This document shows, piece after piece, positions 26,910-36,600 of a stretch of DNA of 64,000 nucleotides. Source of the DNA: Hymenobacter lapidarius (GTDB lineage: Bacteria; Bacteroidota; Bacteroidia; Cytophagales; Hymenobacteraceae). The first letter of the stretch is position 1. The number at the start of each line of letters is the position of its first letter. The position numbers and the translations under genes were made by a program. Below the pieces are notes generated by a model. That model searched no databases, was not told the origin of the DNA, and saw only the letters and a list, made by a program, of their open reading frames with translations. Where the stretch lies: positions 62,001-126,000 of the forward strand of contig NZ_MDZB01000109.1 in assembly GCF_001816145.1 (NCBI RefSeq), given 5' to 3'.

Positions 26910-28229
26910 CTAGGCTTGAGCGTACAGCTCCTCAACTTCGGCCACCACAAACGTGCTACCGCCGATGAAAACGACATCCTCGGGCTGGGCCGCGGCACGG
27001 GCTGCCGCCACAGCCGCCGCAACCGAGGCATAAGATTCGCCCCGCAGGTCCAGTGTAGCCGCCTGTTGCGCGAGCTGCCCGGCAGGCAGGGCCCGCGGAA
27101 TGTTGGCCGCACAAAAATAATAGGTGGCGGCCAAAGGCAGTAATTGGAGCATCCCGGCCACGTCTTTGTCATTCACCGCGCCAATCACCAGATGCAGCTT
27201 CTGGTGCGGCAGTCGCTGCAGCTGCGCCATGACCAGCTGCAGGCCGGCGGCATTGTGCGCAGTGTCGCACACCACCGTGGGCCGCTGACCGATGATGCTC
27301 CAGCGGCCGCGCAGGCCCGTGAGCTGCGTCACCTGCCGGAGGCCGGTGCGAATGGCTGCCTCCGTGAGCCGAAACCCCAACGCCCGGAGCTCATCCAGGG
27401 TAGCCAGCACGCCAGGCAGGTTGAGCAGCTGGTAGTCGCCGGGCAAGCCGAGCTCGGCATTAGGCAGATACGGGCGGCCGTGCTGCGTAACAGCCACGGC
27501 GCGCAGCGCCGTATCCGGAGCAGGCTCGTTGGCAAACTCAGCTTGGTAAATCTGGTCAGCATAGACCAAATGAGCCAATTTGGCGGCCGCCTCGCGCTCA
27601 AATACGCCCGCCACTTCCGGCTGGGTCTGGCTAATGACCACGGGAACGCCCGGTTTGATTATGCCCGCTTTTTCGCCCGCGATTTCTACGAGGGTATTGC
27701 CCAACAGTGCCTGGTGGTCGAAGCTGATGTTGGTGATGAGGGAAACCAGCGGCGTGATGATGTTGGTAGAATCCAGGCGCCCGCCCAGCCCAACTTCCAC
27801 GATGGCCACATCCACGCGCTGTTCCGCAAAATAGGAAAAGGCCAGCGCCACGCACATCTCAAAAAACGACGGCTGGATTTCCTCAAACAACGGCCGCCAG
27901 CGCGCCACCCACGCCACCAGGTAATCGGGCGTAAGCTCCTGACCATTGACCCGCACCCGCTCGGTAAACTCCTGTAGATGCGGCGAAGTGTACAGTCCAA
28001 CCTTATAACCAGCGGCTTGCAAAGCCGCAGATAACATATGTGAACTGCTCCCCTTGCCGTTGGTGCCCGCCACATGCACGCTCCGGAACTGCCGTTCGGG
28101 GTGCCCCATGGCTTCGGCCAGCACCAGCGTGTTGCCCAGTCCCTTCTTATAGCCCGAAGCGCCCACCCGCTGAAACATGGGCAATTGGTCGTAGAGATAA
28201 GCTAAGGTTTCGGAGTAAGTCAATGACAT
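26910..28229 (-). CDS. folC: Bifunctional dihydrofolate / folylpolyglutamate synthase
   Basis: FolC adds glutamate to dihydropteroate or to folates; it belongs to the Mur ligase superfamily. From ATG 28229 the protein has 439 residues: MSLTYSETLAYLYDQLPMFQR, the P-loop VHVAGTNGKGSSSHM (about residues 49-63), AIVEVGLGGRLDSTNII, and the TNISFDHQALLG block. The frame is open 52 codons further upstream, but that part has no family similarity and crosses the terminator of the TonB gene. The gene lies 112 bp from the TonB cluster and is probably a separate unit with trmB. Confidence 0.95.
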   Translation of the reverse strand: MSLTYSETLAYLYDQLPMFQRVGASGYKKGLGNTLVLAEAMGHPERQFRSVHVAGTNGKGSSSHMLSAALQAAGYKVGLYTSPHLQEFTERVRVNGQELTPDYLVAWVARWRPLFEEIQPSFFEMCVALAFSYFAEQRVDVAIVEVGLGGRLDSTNIITPLVSLITNISFDHQALLGNTLVEIAGEKAGIIKPGVPVVISQTQPEVAGVFEREAAAKLAHLVYADQIYQAEFANEPAPDTALRAVAVTQHGRPYLPNAELGLPGDYQLLNLPGVLATLDELRALGFRLTEAAIRTGLRQVTQLTGLRGRWSIIGQRPTVVCDTAHNAAGLQLVMAQLQRLPHQKLHLVIGAVNDKDVAGMLQLLPLAATYYFCAANIPRALPAGQLAQQAATLDLRGESYASVAAAVAAARAAAQPEDVVFIGGSTFVVAEVEELYAQA

Positions 28230-28283
28230 AAAAAAAGCAACGCGTTGAAAGGCACAAATTAACGGCAGCAGCTCTGTAGTTAA

Positions 28284-28322
28284 GCAAAAAGCCCCAGAGC
28301 CTTTCGAGAAGGTTCTGGGGCT
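28284..28322 (-). terminator. Terminator after the TonB-family gene
   Basis: On the minus strand AGCCCCAGAACC pairs with GGCTCTGGGGCT (one G-U), and is followed by TTTTT at 28289-28285. Confidence 0.88.
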
Positions 28323-28341
28323 ATGGCTGTAATCGAATGGA

Positions 28342-29223
28342 TTATCGCACCGTGATTTTGAAAGTGTAAAATCCGGTGGCTCCACCAGCAGCTGAATTGG
28401 TACGCCGGAAGGTCATATCGTTGAGTGCATCCCGGCACAGCTTTTCCTGCGCTGCCGACACGTTACCAGAAACCTTGTTGATGGACTGGATTTCCCCTTC
28501 TTCATTAATCCTAATCTTGAAACGTACCACTCCTGAATTGTCGTCAACTGCCCGAACGTTGGGACTCGAATCAGGTGCCCAGCCGCTCATCTCCAGCCCC
28601 CCGCTACCGGGGCTGCTGCCGCTGCCACCTCTGCCGGGGGCACCATATAGCGCTTTAGCATCCAGGGAGCCATTGGGGTCGCCTTGGTCACCTGTTTCGC
28701 CGGGGCGGTCACCGTTGCTGTTGCCTGTGGGGGCGTTGCTGGTGCCGTTTACGCCGTTGCCGCCGCCCGTGGCGTTGCCTTTGGGCGAGTAAACGGCCAA
28801 GGGCTTGCGCACAGGGCGGGGAGCAACTTTTACTTCTTCCTTGGGCGGCGCCGGTGTTTCAGTGGGAGCTTCAGAAACCGGGCTTTCCTCGGCTTCGCTG
28901 GTGATTATTTTTTGTTGGGACGGCGGCGTGGGGTCCGGCGTGGCGGCAGTGGCCGGGCGGGGCTGCGGGTCGGGGCTGGCAATTGGAGGCCGGCTGTCTT
29001 CGCGATTTTGGGATTTGTTGGCCATGGCCATGCTCTGAATATCTCCGGAGCCGGCTTCGTCGAGGCCGTAGTTCAACTCTACGCCGTCACCGCCCAGGGC
29101 GGTAAGCGGCGGGTTCGGGCCCTTGAAAACGGAAAACACAAATAGCAGCAGCAGCAACCCGTTGATTATCAACGTGCCAATCAGGGCCTCGCGGCGGTGC
29201 GGTTCGGGATAATCAATAGCCAT
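28342..29223 (-). CDS. TonB-family energy transducer
   Basis: A 293-residue inner-membrane protein. Residues 16-34 form a single membrane helix (LIGTLIINGLLLLLFVFSVF); then come a Pro/Glu/Lys-rich periplasmic spacer (about 70-145), a Gly/Asn-rich low-complexity stretch (about 150-210), and a TonB-like C-terminal domain (about 215-293, VVRFKIRINEEGEIQSINKV). With the adjoining ExbB and ExbD it should pass proton-motive force to outer-membrane receptors such as those in this window. It lies 31 bp after exbD. Confidence 0.88.
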   Translation of the reverse strand: MAIDYPEPHRREALIGTLIINGLLLLLFVFSVFKGPNPPLTALGGDGVELNYGLDEAGSGDIQSMAMANKSQNREDSRPPIASPDPQPRPATAATPDPTPPSQQKIITSEAEESPVSEAPTETPAPPKEEVKVAPRPVRKPLAVYSPKGNATGGGNGVNGTSNAPTGNSNGDRPGETGDQGDPNGSLDAKALYGAPGRGGSGSSPGSGGLEMSGWAPDSSPNVRAVDDNSGVVRFKIRINEEGEIQSINKVSGNVSAAQEKLCRDALNDMTFRRTNSAAGGATGFYTFKITVR

Positions 29224-29254
29224 GGTAGTTGTACGATTAGGCGAGCAAAGGAAC

Positions 29255-29671
29255 CTATTTGCCCGCCTGTTGGGCCTGGGTGGCCATGACCATTTTCAGC
29301 TTGAGGCGGTTGCCAATCTCTAGAATGTCAACCAGCTTCTGAACGTTCAACGAATTATCGACCCGCAACACCACAGTGGACTGCTCCGCAGTGGGTGCCG
29401 TGCCCACCAGGGCCAACAACTCCGCCTCGACCCCAGTCGGGCTGACAGGCTTTTTGTTGACAAAATAAGTGCCCGCGGCATCCACCGACACCGTAATGGG
29501 CTGTTTCATGACCTGCTTGCTCGACCGGGCATTGGGCAGCATGAGCTTGATAACGTTGGGGTTTACCAACGTGGAAGCAATCAGGAAGAACAACATCAGG
29601 AAAAACATGATGTCGTTCATGGCGCCGGTCTCAACGTGTGAGGTGAGGCGATGACGACGGGATAAATTCAT
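29255..29671 (-). CDS. exbD: Biopolymer transport protein ExbD/TolR family
   Basis: A 138-residue inner-membrane protein with one N-terminal helix (about residues 19-38, DIMFFLMLFFLIASTLVNPN) containing the conserved Asp needed for proton passage, and a periplasmic domain. It forms the ion channel of the ExbB-ExbD-TonB motor. The gene lies between exbB (a 116-bp gap filled by an inverted repeat) and the TonB gene. Confidence 0.93.
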   Translation of the reverse strand: MNLSRRHRLTSHVETGAMNDIMFFLMLFFLIASTLVNPNVIKLMLPNARSSKQVMKQPITVSVDAAGTYFVNKKPVSPTGVEAELLALVGTAPTAEQSTVVLRVDNSLNVQKLVDILEIGNRLKLKMVMATQAQQAGK

Positions 29672-29679
29672 AACTAGCT

Positions 29680-29785
29680 GAGTTATGAATTATGAGTTAT
29701 GAATTATGAAAAGTGAAATGTGAGAACCCAAATCAACAGATTCAGCGCCCCAAATTCATAACTCATAATTCTTAACTCATAACTC
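29680..29785. repeat. Inverted repeat of ATAACTCATAATTC units between exbB and exbD
   Basis: Left arm 29680-29706 and right arm 29753-29785 are made of alternating GAGTTATGA and AATTATGA words and their complements. The arms are largely complementary, with an interruption in the right arm (TTC-TTAACTC). The 46-base loop is ordinary sequence. The element fills almost the whole exbB-exbD gap and would fold in the message. Confidence 0.75.
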
Positions 29786-29787
29786 AA

Positions 29788-30483
29788 TTAGTTGTCCTGC
29801 AGGATATCCATGAATTCGATGGCCGAGTTCTCCATACGGAACACCATGCGCTCGACCAGAATGCTCAGCCAGTGGTATCCTACGTGGGCAATGATGCCCA
29901 CAATGAGGCCCGTGGCCGAGGTCACCAGCTTCACATACAGTCCGTCGGCTACCTGCGGAATACCGAATTCCTGGGTGGCGGCAATGGAATAGAAAATCTT
30001 GATAACCCCGATGATGGTACCCACAAAGCCAATCATGGGCGCAATACCGGCGATGATGCCCAGGATGCTAATGTTCTTTTCGAGGCGGGCAATTTCGATT
30101 TTGCCCACGTTTTCGACGCTGGTTTCAATTTCCCGCAGGGGCAGGCCGATGCGGCGCAGGCCCTTTTCCACCATGCGGGCCAGCGGCGAAGCTGTTTGGG
30201 CACACAACAGCTTCGCCCCGGATAAGTCGTTCTTTATCATCAACGAACGAATGCTGTTCATAAAGAAATCGGGGTTGCCGGCAGCCTTCCGGATGGTGAG
30301 GTAACGCTCGATGATGATGTATATCGATACACTAAAGAGGGCTACCAGGGGAATCATTACCGGCCCGCCGCGCAGAAGCAAGTCGATAAGGGGAACATCG
30401 GCGGGCACTATCGGGGCGGCCGCAAGAGCGGTATTAACAGTATCGGCCGTTGTAGCGGCGATTTGCAAGAAAAAAACAGACAT
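29788..30483 (-). CDS. exbB: MotA/TolQ/ExbB proton channel protein
   Basis: A 231-residue inner-membrane protein with three helices: about residues 33-57 (LLLRGGPVMIPLVALFSVSIYIII), about 145-170 (ISILGIIAGIAPMIGFVGTIIGVI) and about 190-215. The last two carry the TolQ/ExbB signature PMIGFVGTIIGVIKIF and the polar Thr residues lining the channel. It begins eight bp after the HU-CCDC81 gene ends, so the four genes HU-CCDC81/SPOR, exbB, exbD and tonB form one leftward unit. Confidence 0.93.
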   Translation of the reverse strand: MSVFFLQIAATTADTVNTALAAAPIVPADVPLIDLLLRGGPVMIPLVALFSVSIYIIIERYLTIRKAAGNPDFFMNSIRSLMIKNDLSGAKLLCAQTASPLARMVEKGLRRIGLPLREIETSVENVGKIEIARLEKNISILGIIAGIAPMIGFVGTIIGVIKIFYSIAATQEFGIPQVADGLYVKLVTSATGLIVGIIAHVGYHWLSILVERMVFRMENSAIEFMDILQDN

Positions 30484-30491
30484 GCGGACAG

Positions 30492-31673
30492 TTAAAATTT
30501 CAGAGTATTGTAATCACTGCGGGTCGTGACGCGTAAGCGCTGGGCTTCGCGTTGGGCTGAGGCCAGGTCAGGATAATCGGCGGCGGTAAGACGGAACAGG
30601 CGGCTGCCGAAGGGCGGCAAAATGATGTGGGACGCGTGGCCGGTGCGGGCCAGCACTTTGCGGCCCCGCTCGGCGCCCGCCATCGTGCGATAAGCTCCTG
30701 CAATGACGTAGTAACGACCAGTGCGGTTTTTAATTGTGACGGCGGCAGCCGTGTTCGCTGGCTTGGCGGGGGCCACGGCAACTGCCACGCGAGCAGCAGC
30801 CACCGGAGCGGCGGTTTCAACGACGGGAACGGGCGCAGCAGACGTAGTGGTGGCCACGGCGGGCGCAGCAACAGCCGGAGCGCTAACTACCGGGGCTGGC
30901 TTCACTTCCGGCACAGGCACAGAGGCAGCCGGGCTTGCCCCCAGCGCTGTCATACCCTCAGGCGCGGCGGGCTGGGCAGTAGTAAAGTTGTGCTGGCCGA
31001 GGTTGGCCTGTTGGGGCTCATTGGCGGTGGGCGGAGTGGCTGCCACCTGGGGCCGCGACCATTCCAGGTTGGGAAGCTGCGCCTGCCAGCCCGTGGGCGC
31101 ATAGCCCGCATTGATTGCCCATTGGTAGTTAGCGAGCAGCAACAGGCCGGCGGCCATGGCGATGACGCCGCCGGGTAGCAAGCGCGTCCAGCGCGACCGC
31201 CGGGTAATGGCACCGCGCAGCGCGGGCTGCGGGCGTTTCACCCGCGCATCGGTAGCGCGCACGGGGCGGGCCGCCAGCTCGGGCAAGCCAAACGATGAAG
31301 CCAGCAGATTATCGGTGCCAGTGTACTCAAAAGCCAGGCCCCGGCCCACCGAGCGCCGGAAAATGCCGATGCCGGGCAATTCGGTGCGGTTGGTTTCGTC
31401 GAGCTCCTGCTGCAGGCCGGCCACGGCCTGGCGCACCGCCTCGCGCGCCTGCGCAATAGGCAGGTTGAGGTGCTGGCTCAAGGCGTCCACCAGCAGGCCG
31501 TCGTTGCGGGTCAGAGCCTGGTTAAAGGCGACCAGCTTGGTGGGCGGGCTCAGCGACTGCCGGCCGGGCTGGGCCCGCGCCGACGACACATCCGCCACCA
31601 ACCCGCCAAAGTCCGGGATAATCACGCAGTCGTGGTCGCGGAGCAGGGGGCGGATGTGGTCGGCAAGGTGCAT
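30492..31673 (-). CDS. HU-CCDC81 and SPOR domain protein
   Basis: A 393-residue single-pass membrane protein. Residues 1 to about 125 are the HU-CCDC81-type DNA-binding-fold pair seen in Bacteroidota (LADHIRPLLRDHDCVIIPDFGGLV, then ELPGIGIFRRSVGRGLAFEY). A basic linker and a membrane helix follow (about 165-185, LLPGGVIAMAAGLLLLANY), then a long Ala/Val/Pro-rich periplasmic stretch (205-310) and a SPOR domain (about 318-393, GRYYVIAGAYRTMAGAERG), which binds denuded peptidoglycan. It could connect an inner-face HU-like module to septal cell wall. Its position as first gene of the ExbB-ExbD-TonB unit is notable. Confidence 0.9.
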   Translation of the reverse strand: MHLADHIRPLLRDHDCVIIPDFGGLVADVSSARAQPGRQSLSPPTKLVAFNQALTRNDGLLVDALSQHLNLPIAQAREAVRQAVAGLQQELDETNRTELPGIGIFRRSVGRGLAFEYTGTDNLLASSFGLPELAARPVRATDARVKRPQPALRGAITRRSRWTRLLPGGVIAMAAGLLLLANYQWAINAGYAPTGWQAQLPNLEWSRPQVAATPPTANEPQQANLGQHNFTTAQPAAPEGMTALGASPAASVPVPEVKPAPVVSAPAVAAPAVATTTSAAPVPVVETAAPVAAARVAVAVAPAKPANTAAAVTIKNRTGRYYVIAGAYRTMAGAERGRKVLARTGHASHIILPPFGSRLFRLTAADYPDLASAQREAQRLRVTTRSDYNTLKF

Positions 31674-31769
31674 GGGGAGGATATTAAACGTAACAACGGC
31701 TACCCCAGCACCTGATTATCAAGACGGACTCGACATAAAAGCGCAGCTGGCAGCCTGCAACGGCAAGAC

Positions 31770-33575
31770 TTAAAACATATAGGAAGCCCCGGCCAGTACG
31801 TTGATGCCCTTCACCGGATAGCCGTAGAAGCGCTGGTACTGACGATTGGCGAGGTTATTACCCATTACAAAGATGGATATTTTTGGCGTAATAAGGTAGT
31901 CGGCGCGCAGGTTTAGGTCCACAATCGGGTCGGTGGCCCGGTAAAAGTCGGCGCTTCTCACCTCGTTGGGCCGCGTGGCCGGGCGGTAGCTAATGCCGTA
32001 GCTGGCCGAGTAGAAGTAACCTTCCACGCCCAGCGTCAGCTTGTCGATGACATTATAGGTGCCAAATACCGACCCCTGAAACTCGGGGCGGTGAAAGGGC
32101 TGCGGCAGGTTTTTGAGGGCGTACTTATTAAAATCCATCCGGCTGCCGAGCCGGAACTTCTCGGCTGCGGTGTACAGTAGCTCGGCGTGGAGGTTGAGCA
32201 CGCCGGTGGCATTCTGGTCGTACACCAGGTCAAAGCGGGTGGGGTCGATGGGATTATTGAGGTAGAAGTACAGGTTGCGGTCGCGGGCGTAGGTGGCGCG
32301 GCCGTTGAGCTCCAGGCCCCTGGCCGGTGCGGAGTTGAAGCCGGCGTAGATGGTGGGTCCGCGGTGGGTGTCGGCCAGGTTCAGGCCCCGGTTAAGCCAG
32401 GGGTTCTCGGTGGTCAGGTCGTAGCGGGTCACGCGCTGCATGGAGCCCCCCAGTCCGGCATAGACCGTGAATTTCTCCGGGGCCAGCGTGTAGCCCAGGC
32501 GCACGGCCGGGTACACCACCGTCCGGCTCACGTTGGTGGCCGTGTCGGAAGAGTAGCCCAAAGTGGCCCCCAGCGTGAAGGCGATGCGCTTGTTGGTGAA
32601 TTGGTAGGCGGGAGTGGCCTGCACAAAATTGCGGCTGCGCGACACCAGCGCGGCCGGTTCGGGCCGGGCCAGGCTACCGGGGGCAATGTCTTTCTCGGCA
32701 ATGAAGGAGCCATCGGCCGCCAGCGTGATGCGCCCGGCCTCTCCCAGCGCGTAGCCAAGCTTGGCGTTCAGCAGAAGGTTATTTTCGCTGGCGTCATAGA
32801 TGTCGTTCCAGTACTGGTAGCCGATGCTGGCATCATACTGGAATACCTGTTCCGGGTCGCGGTTGCGGGCGTAGGCCTTCACCGCAAAGCGGTTGAAAAC
32901 CTGCTTAATAGCGCTGGCCTCGGGAACGGGCGTGGCATCGGGCGTATTAGCCGCTTTTTCGTAGCCGTAGAAATTATACCGTTCGCGGCCCAGGTCCAGG
33001 GTGGCCCCAAAGGCGCCCGTGCCCCGGTACAGCTCCCCCATCAGGTGGGCACTGGTTTGGGACACGCCGGAGTTTTTGCCATCCACGGGGCCCGTCAGGG
33101 AATTGACGTGCTTGAGGTCGAGCCCGTAGGCGTGGTCGGTGTTGCGGGTACTGTGGAAATATCCGCGCCCGTAGAACGTGCCGTAATTGCCCAGCCCGGC
33201 CTTCACAAAATTTCCGGTGAGCGGAGTGGGCTCCTCGGCCCGAATGGTCAGCACTTTCACCGATGGAGACAGCCGGTTGGCGGGCAGCCGGAAATCAGGA
33301 AAGGTGTACGTCACCTTGCGCTCTACTTTGGGGGGCGCGGGCAGCTTGATTTTTTCGAAGTTGCGGGTGGCTTCGGGCAGTTGGTTTACCCGCTCCTTCA
33401 CAATTTCAATCTCCGCTTCCTCAATCTGCCCCGTCTTGGGCCGGGGTTTGGTGGTTTGGGCGCTGGCGGTGGTGCCGGCAGCCCCTACTAGCATGGCGGC
33501 CAGGTACAAGCCCACTGCCACGCCCGCCCGGGGGCTTCGTACCGACCTGGCTATAGTTAAAGACAAACGCTTCAT
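31770..33575 (-). CDS. Outer-membrane TonB-receptor-like beta-barrel lacking a plug
   Basis: A 601-residue outer-membrane protein: a signal peptide (RAGVAVGLYLAAMLVGAAGTTASAQ), a short N-terminal region with a predicted loose segment (to about residue 105, EIEIVKERVNQLPEATRNFE), and a barrel with alternating strands ending INVLAGASYMF with terminal Phe. The RGG plug and Ton-box blocks of true receptors are not seen. ATG 33575 gives MKRLSLTIARSVRSP and is preferred to the extended frame. It starts 34 bp after the large TPR gene; this TPR-barrel pairing suggests a joint role in envelope transport or secretion. Function unknown. Confidence 0.82.
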   Translation of the reverse strand: MKRLSLTIARSVRSPRAGVAVGLYLAAMLVGAAGTTASAQTTKPRPKTGQIEEAEIEIVKERVNQLPEATRNFEKIKLPAPPKVERKVTYTFPDFRLPANRLSPSVKVLTIRAEEPTPLTGNFVKAGLGNYGTFYGRGYFHSTRNTDHAYGLDLKHVNSLTGPVDGKNSGVSQTSAHLMGELYRGTGAFGATLDLGRERYNFYGYEKAANTPDATPVPEASAIKQVFNRFAVKAYARNRDPEQVFQYDASIGYQYWNDIYDASENNLLLNAKLGYALGEAGRITLAADGSFIAEKDIAPGSLARPEPAALVSRSRNFVQATPAYQFTNKRIAFTLGATLGYSSDTATNVSRTVVYPAVRLGYTLAPEKFTVYAGLGGSMQRVTRYDLTTENPWLNRGLNLADTHRGPTIYAGFNSAPARGLELNGRATYARDRNLYFYLNNPIDPTRFDLVYDQNATGVLNLHAELLYTAAEKFRLGSRMDFNKYALKNLPQPFHRPEFQGSVFGTYNVIDKLTLGVEGYFYSASYGISYRPATRPNEVRSADFYRATDPIVDLNLRADYLITPKISIFVMGNNLANRQYQRFYGYPVKGINVLAGASYMF

Positions 33576-33609
33576 CAGCAAATTGTTATTCAATGAAAGG
33601 ATACGCTGC

Positions 33610-36600
33610 TTAGCGCTGGGTAGCCGTGTCGGCGGGAGCGGCATTGTCGCCGGTCAGCTTGGCGCGGGGTACGGTGGTGCCTTTGGCCGGCTTGGTAGCC
33701 GGAGCGGCTGTGGTTTTTGCGGGGGTTTTGGCCGGGGCCGGCTTGGGGGCGGCGGGCGGCGGCGTGGCTTCGGGCTGGTCGGCGCCCAGGGTTTTCAGCC
33801 GCTGCTTAGCCGCTTCCACTATCTCAGCCACCGGGAACTTGTTGTCGATGATAGAGTTGAGCGTGCCGCGCGCCTGAAAATTATCGCCATCGGCGGCGTA
33901 CACATCGGCCACCAGCAAGAATGCCCGGCCCTGCCACAGGGCATAATTGCCAAAATCCGAGTTCACTTTGAGCGCGGCCGCAATGGCCTCCTCGTTCTTC
34001 TTTTGTTTGAACAGGGTTTCGGCCAGGTAGTACTGCGCCTCGGCGCCGTTCACGTCGTTGGGCGCGGCCTTGGCGGCGGCGGCCAGCTCAGTGGCGGCCT
34101 GGTCCAGGTTGCCAGCGCGGTAGCTGGCCTTGCCCAGGTAGAGCAGGGCGGCGTTGGTGGCGTTGGCGGTGGCGCCGGCCTGGGTGCGCAGCTCTTCGGC
34201 TACGCGGCGGGCGCCGGGGTAGTCGCCAGCTTCATAGAGGCTGCGCATCTGGCCCAGCGTGGCATTGGCTACTTCGCGGCGGTTGGTGCTGGCGCCGCGC
34301 AGGCGCTCGTAGTTTTTGGCGGCTTCCGCGTAGTTATTGTTTTCAAACTCTAGGTCGGCGAGGCGGCCCACGGCGCGGTTCACAAACTCGCTTTTGCCTT
34401 CGGTCACCACGTCGCGCAGGCGGGTCAGGCCTTGCTGTTTATCACCCGTTTTCAAGTAAGAATCAGCCAAGAAGAAGCGGGCATCAGCCCCCAGCGCTGA
34501 CTGCGGGTATTGCTTCAAGTAAGACTCCAGCCGTAGAATAGCAGGCTGGTATTTCTCAGCTAGATACAGCGACTTGGCTGCTTCGAATTCCACACTCTCG
34601 GTAGCCTTGCTGTCGGGGTTCTGCACCTTAAACGAGGCCAGCGCGGCATCAAACTCTTCGGTGCGGCCCAGCGCCGACAGGCTTTCCTGCAGGCTGTATA
34701 AGGCCTGCGAGGCGGCCTCGCTACGCGGGTAGCTGCTAAGCACACGCTGGAAGTCGGCCACGGCTTTTTCATGCTGCTGCAGGTTGGCGTACGATACGCC
34801 ACGCTTCTGCAGGGCCTGGGGCACCAGGGGGCTGTTGGGCCGGTTGTCAATCAGGCGCGTGAAGCCGGTGGCGGCGGGCTGGTATTCTCCGGCCTCAAAC
34901 GAGAGCTGGGCCTGCTGAAACACGGCGTCTTCGGCGTAGCGCGAGCTGGGGCTGGTTTTGAGCAAGGACGCGAGCGTGGCGTTGGCTTCATCGCGGCGGC
35001 CCATCAGGCCCAGCGTCCGGCCCTTCTGGTAGTAGGCGTAATCTTTATCGGCCGCGTTGGCCCGAATTACCTTATCGTAAAGCTCCAGGGCCTGCGCGTA
35101 GCTTTTGGCCACGTAGTAGGTGTCGGCCAGCCGCATGGTAGCGTCGTAGTAGTTAGGGTCGTCCGGCCTGGCGCTTTTGTCGTTGAGAAACGCCTGGAAT
35201 TGGGGCCGGGCCCGGTCGTACTGCTTGGTGTTGTAGTAGGCATAGCCCAAACCGTAGCGCGCCTTTTGCTCAAACTCAACCTCCTCGGCGCTCACGCCGC
35301 CCTGCCGGGCCGCGCGGGCTGCCGCTACGTAGGCGCTGATGGCATCGGGGTATTGCTGGCCCACGCTATAAATCTCGCCGCGCAGCACCTGGGCGGCGGC
35401 CCGCAGGGCATCATCGGCCGGGTACTTCAGGGACTTGTCCAGCAGCGGCAGGGCGGCTCCGTAGTTGCCGTTGTTGTAGAGGGTAGCGGCCTGCGAGTAC
35501 GCCACGCGCTGGTAGGTGGCATTGAGCTTATCGCTCCGGTCATCCAGGCCTTCGAGGTAGGACAGCGCCTGGGTAAAGTCGGTCGACTGTAGAAAGCCGG
35601 TGCTCAGCAAATCGTCGACGATGGGTTGGTTAGGAGAACGGGGGAATTTCTTTTGAAAATCGCGCAGCACGGCCACTACTTCGGGCAGATTGCCCAACTC
35701 GAATTGCACCTGCCCCAAACGCAGCGTGGCGTTTTCGGCCACGTTCTTGTCAAATGTGGCCTGCCGGGCCGCCTCAAAACCCGTAACGGCCTGGGGCTTC
35801 TGGTTGGCCTGCACGTAGCTCAAGCCGAGGTGATACGCCGCGTTCTGCCCCAGGGAATCGCGCAGCACGGCCACGTTTTTCAGGCTGGCAATAGCGCCCT
35901 TAAAGTCGCCCATCTTGTAATTGGCAAAGCCAATCTTGTACTGCAACGCCGGCTCGATGCGGCCCTTGTGCACAGTGGCGTACCGGTCGAAGTTCTCCGC
36001 CGCTTCCTTGTAGCGCTCCTTCTGGTAGTAAGCATCGCCGAGCAACAGCTGGATTTCGTCGGAGTTCTGGGGCGGCGGCGTGGTTTTCAACGCGTTTGAG
36101 GCGTAGCGAATCAGCTCATCGTAATTGCCCTCTTTGTAGTAAATCTGGGACATGATGGCCGGCACAACCGGCTTGTACGCGTCGTTTTGCTCGGCCACGG
36201 CCAGGTCGGCGCGGGCCGCGGCGTAATCACCGGCGCGGTAGGCCAGGTAGCCGGCGTAGTACGAGCTGGCGTATTTAAACTCCGTCTGGGCCTGCTTGCT
36301 GCGGTCAAACAGCAGGCGCGCTTTCTCGTATTCCTTCTCCTCGAAGTAGCTGTAGGCGAGTTTAAAGTCTGATTCACCGCGCTGGGCTACGCTTAAGTTA
36401 TCCGGGGCTACTTTCTGGAAGTACTGAATGGCCGAGGCGTAGTTTTTCTGGTCGAAATAAAACTTGCCCAGCTCAAAATAGGCCACGGCTGAACGCGGAT
36501 GCGCCGGGTGCTGCTCGGCAAAAGCCAGAATGAGGCCTTCGGCATCGGGGTGCAGCAGGTAGAGGCCGCTCACGGCGTAGTAGTACTCGGCATCGGCGGT

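Noticed and set aside
26900..28385. Longer folC start at 28385
   Set aside because: The additional 52 residues are not conserved and cross the terminator at 28284-28322.
32187..33491. 434-codon rightward frame across the barrel gene
   Set aside because: Antisense shadow; the leftward frame has a signal peptide and barrel strands.
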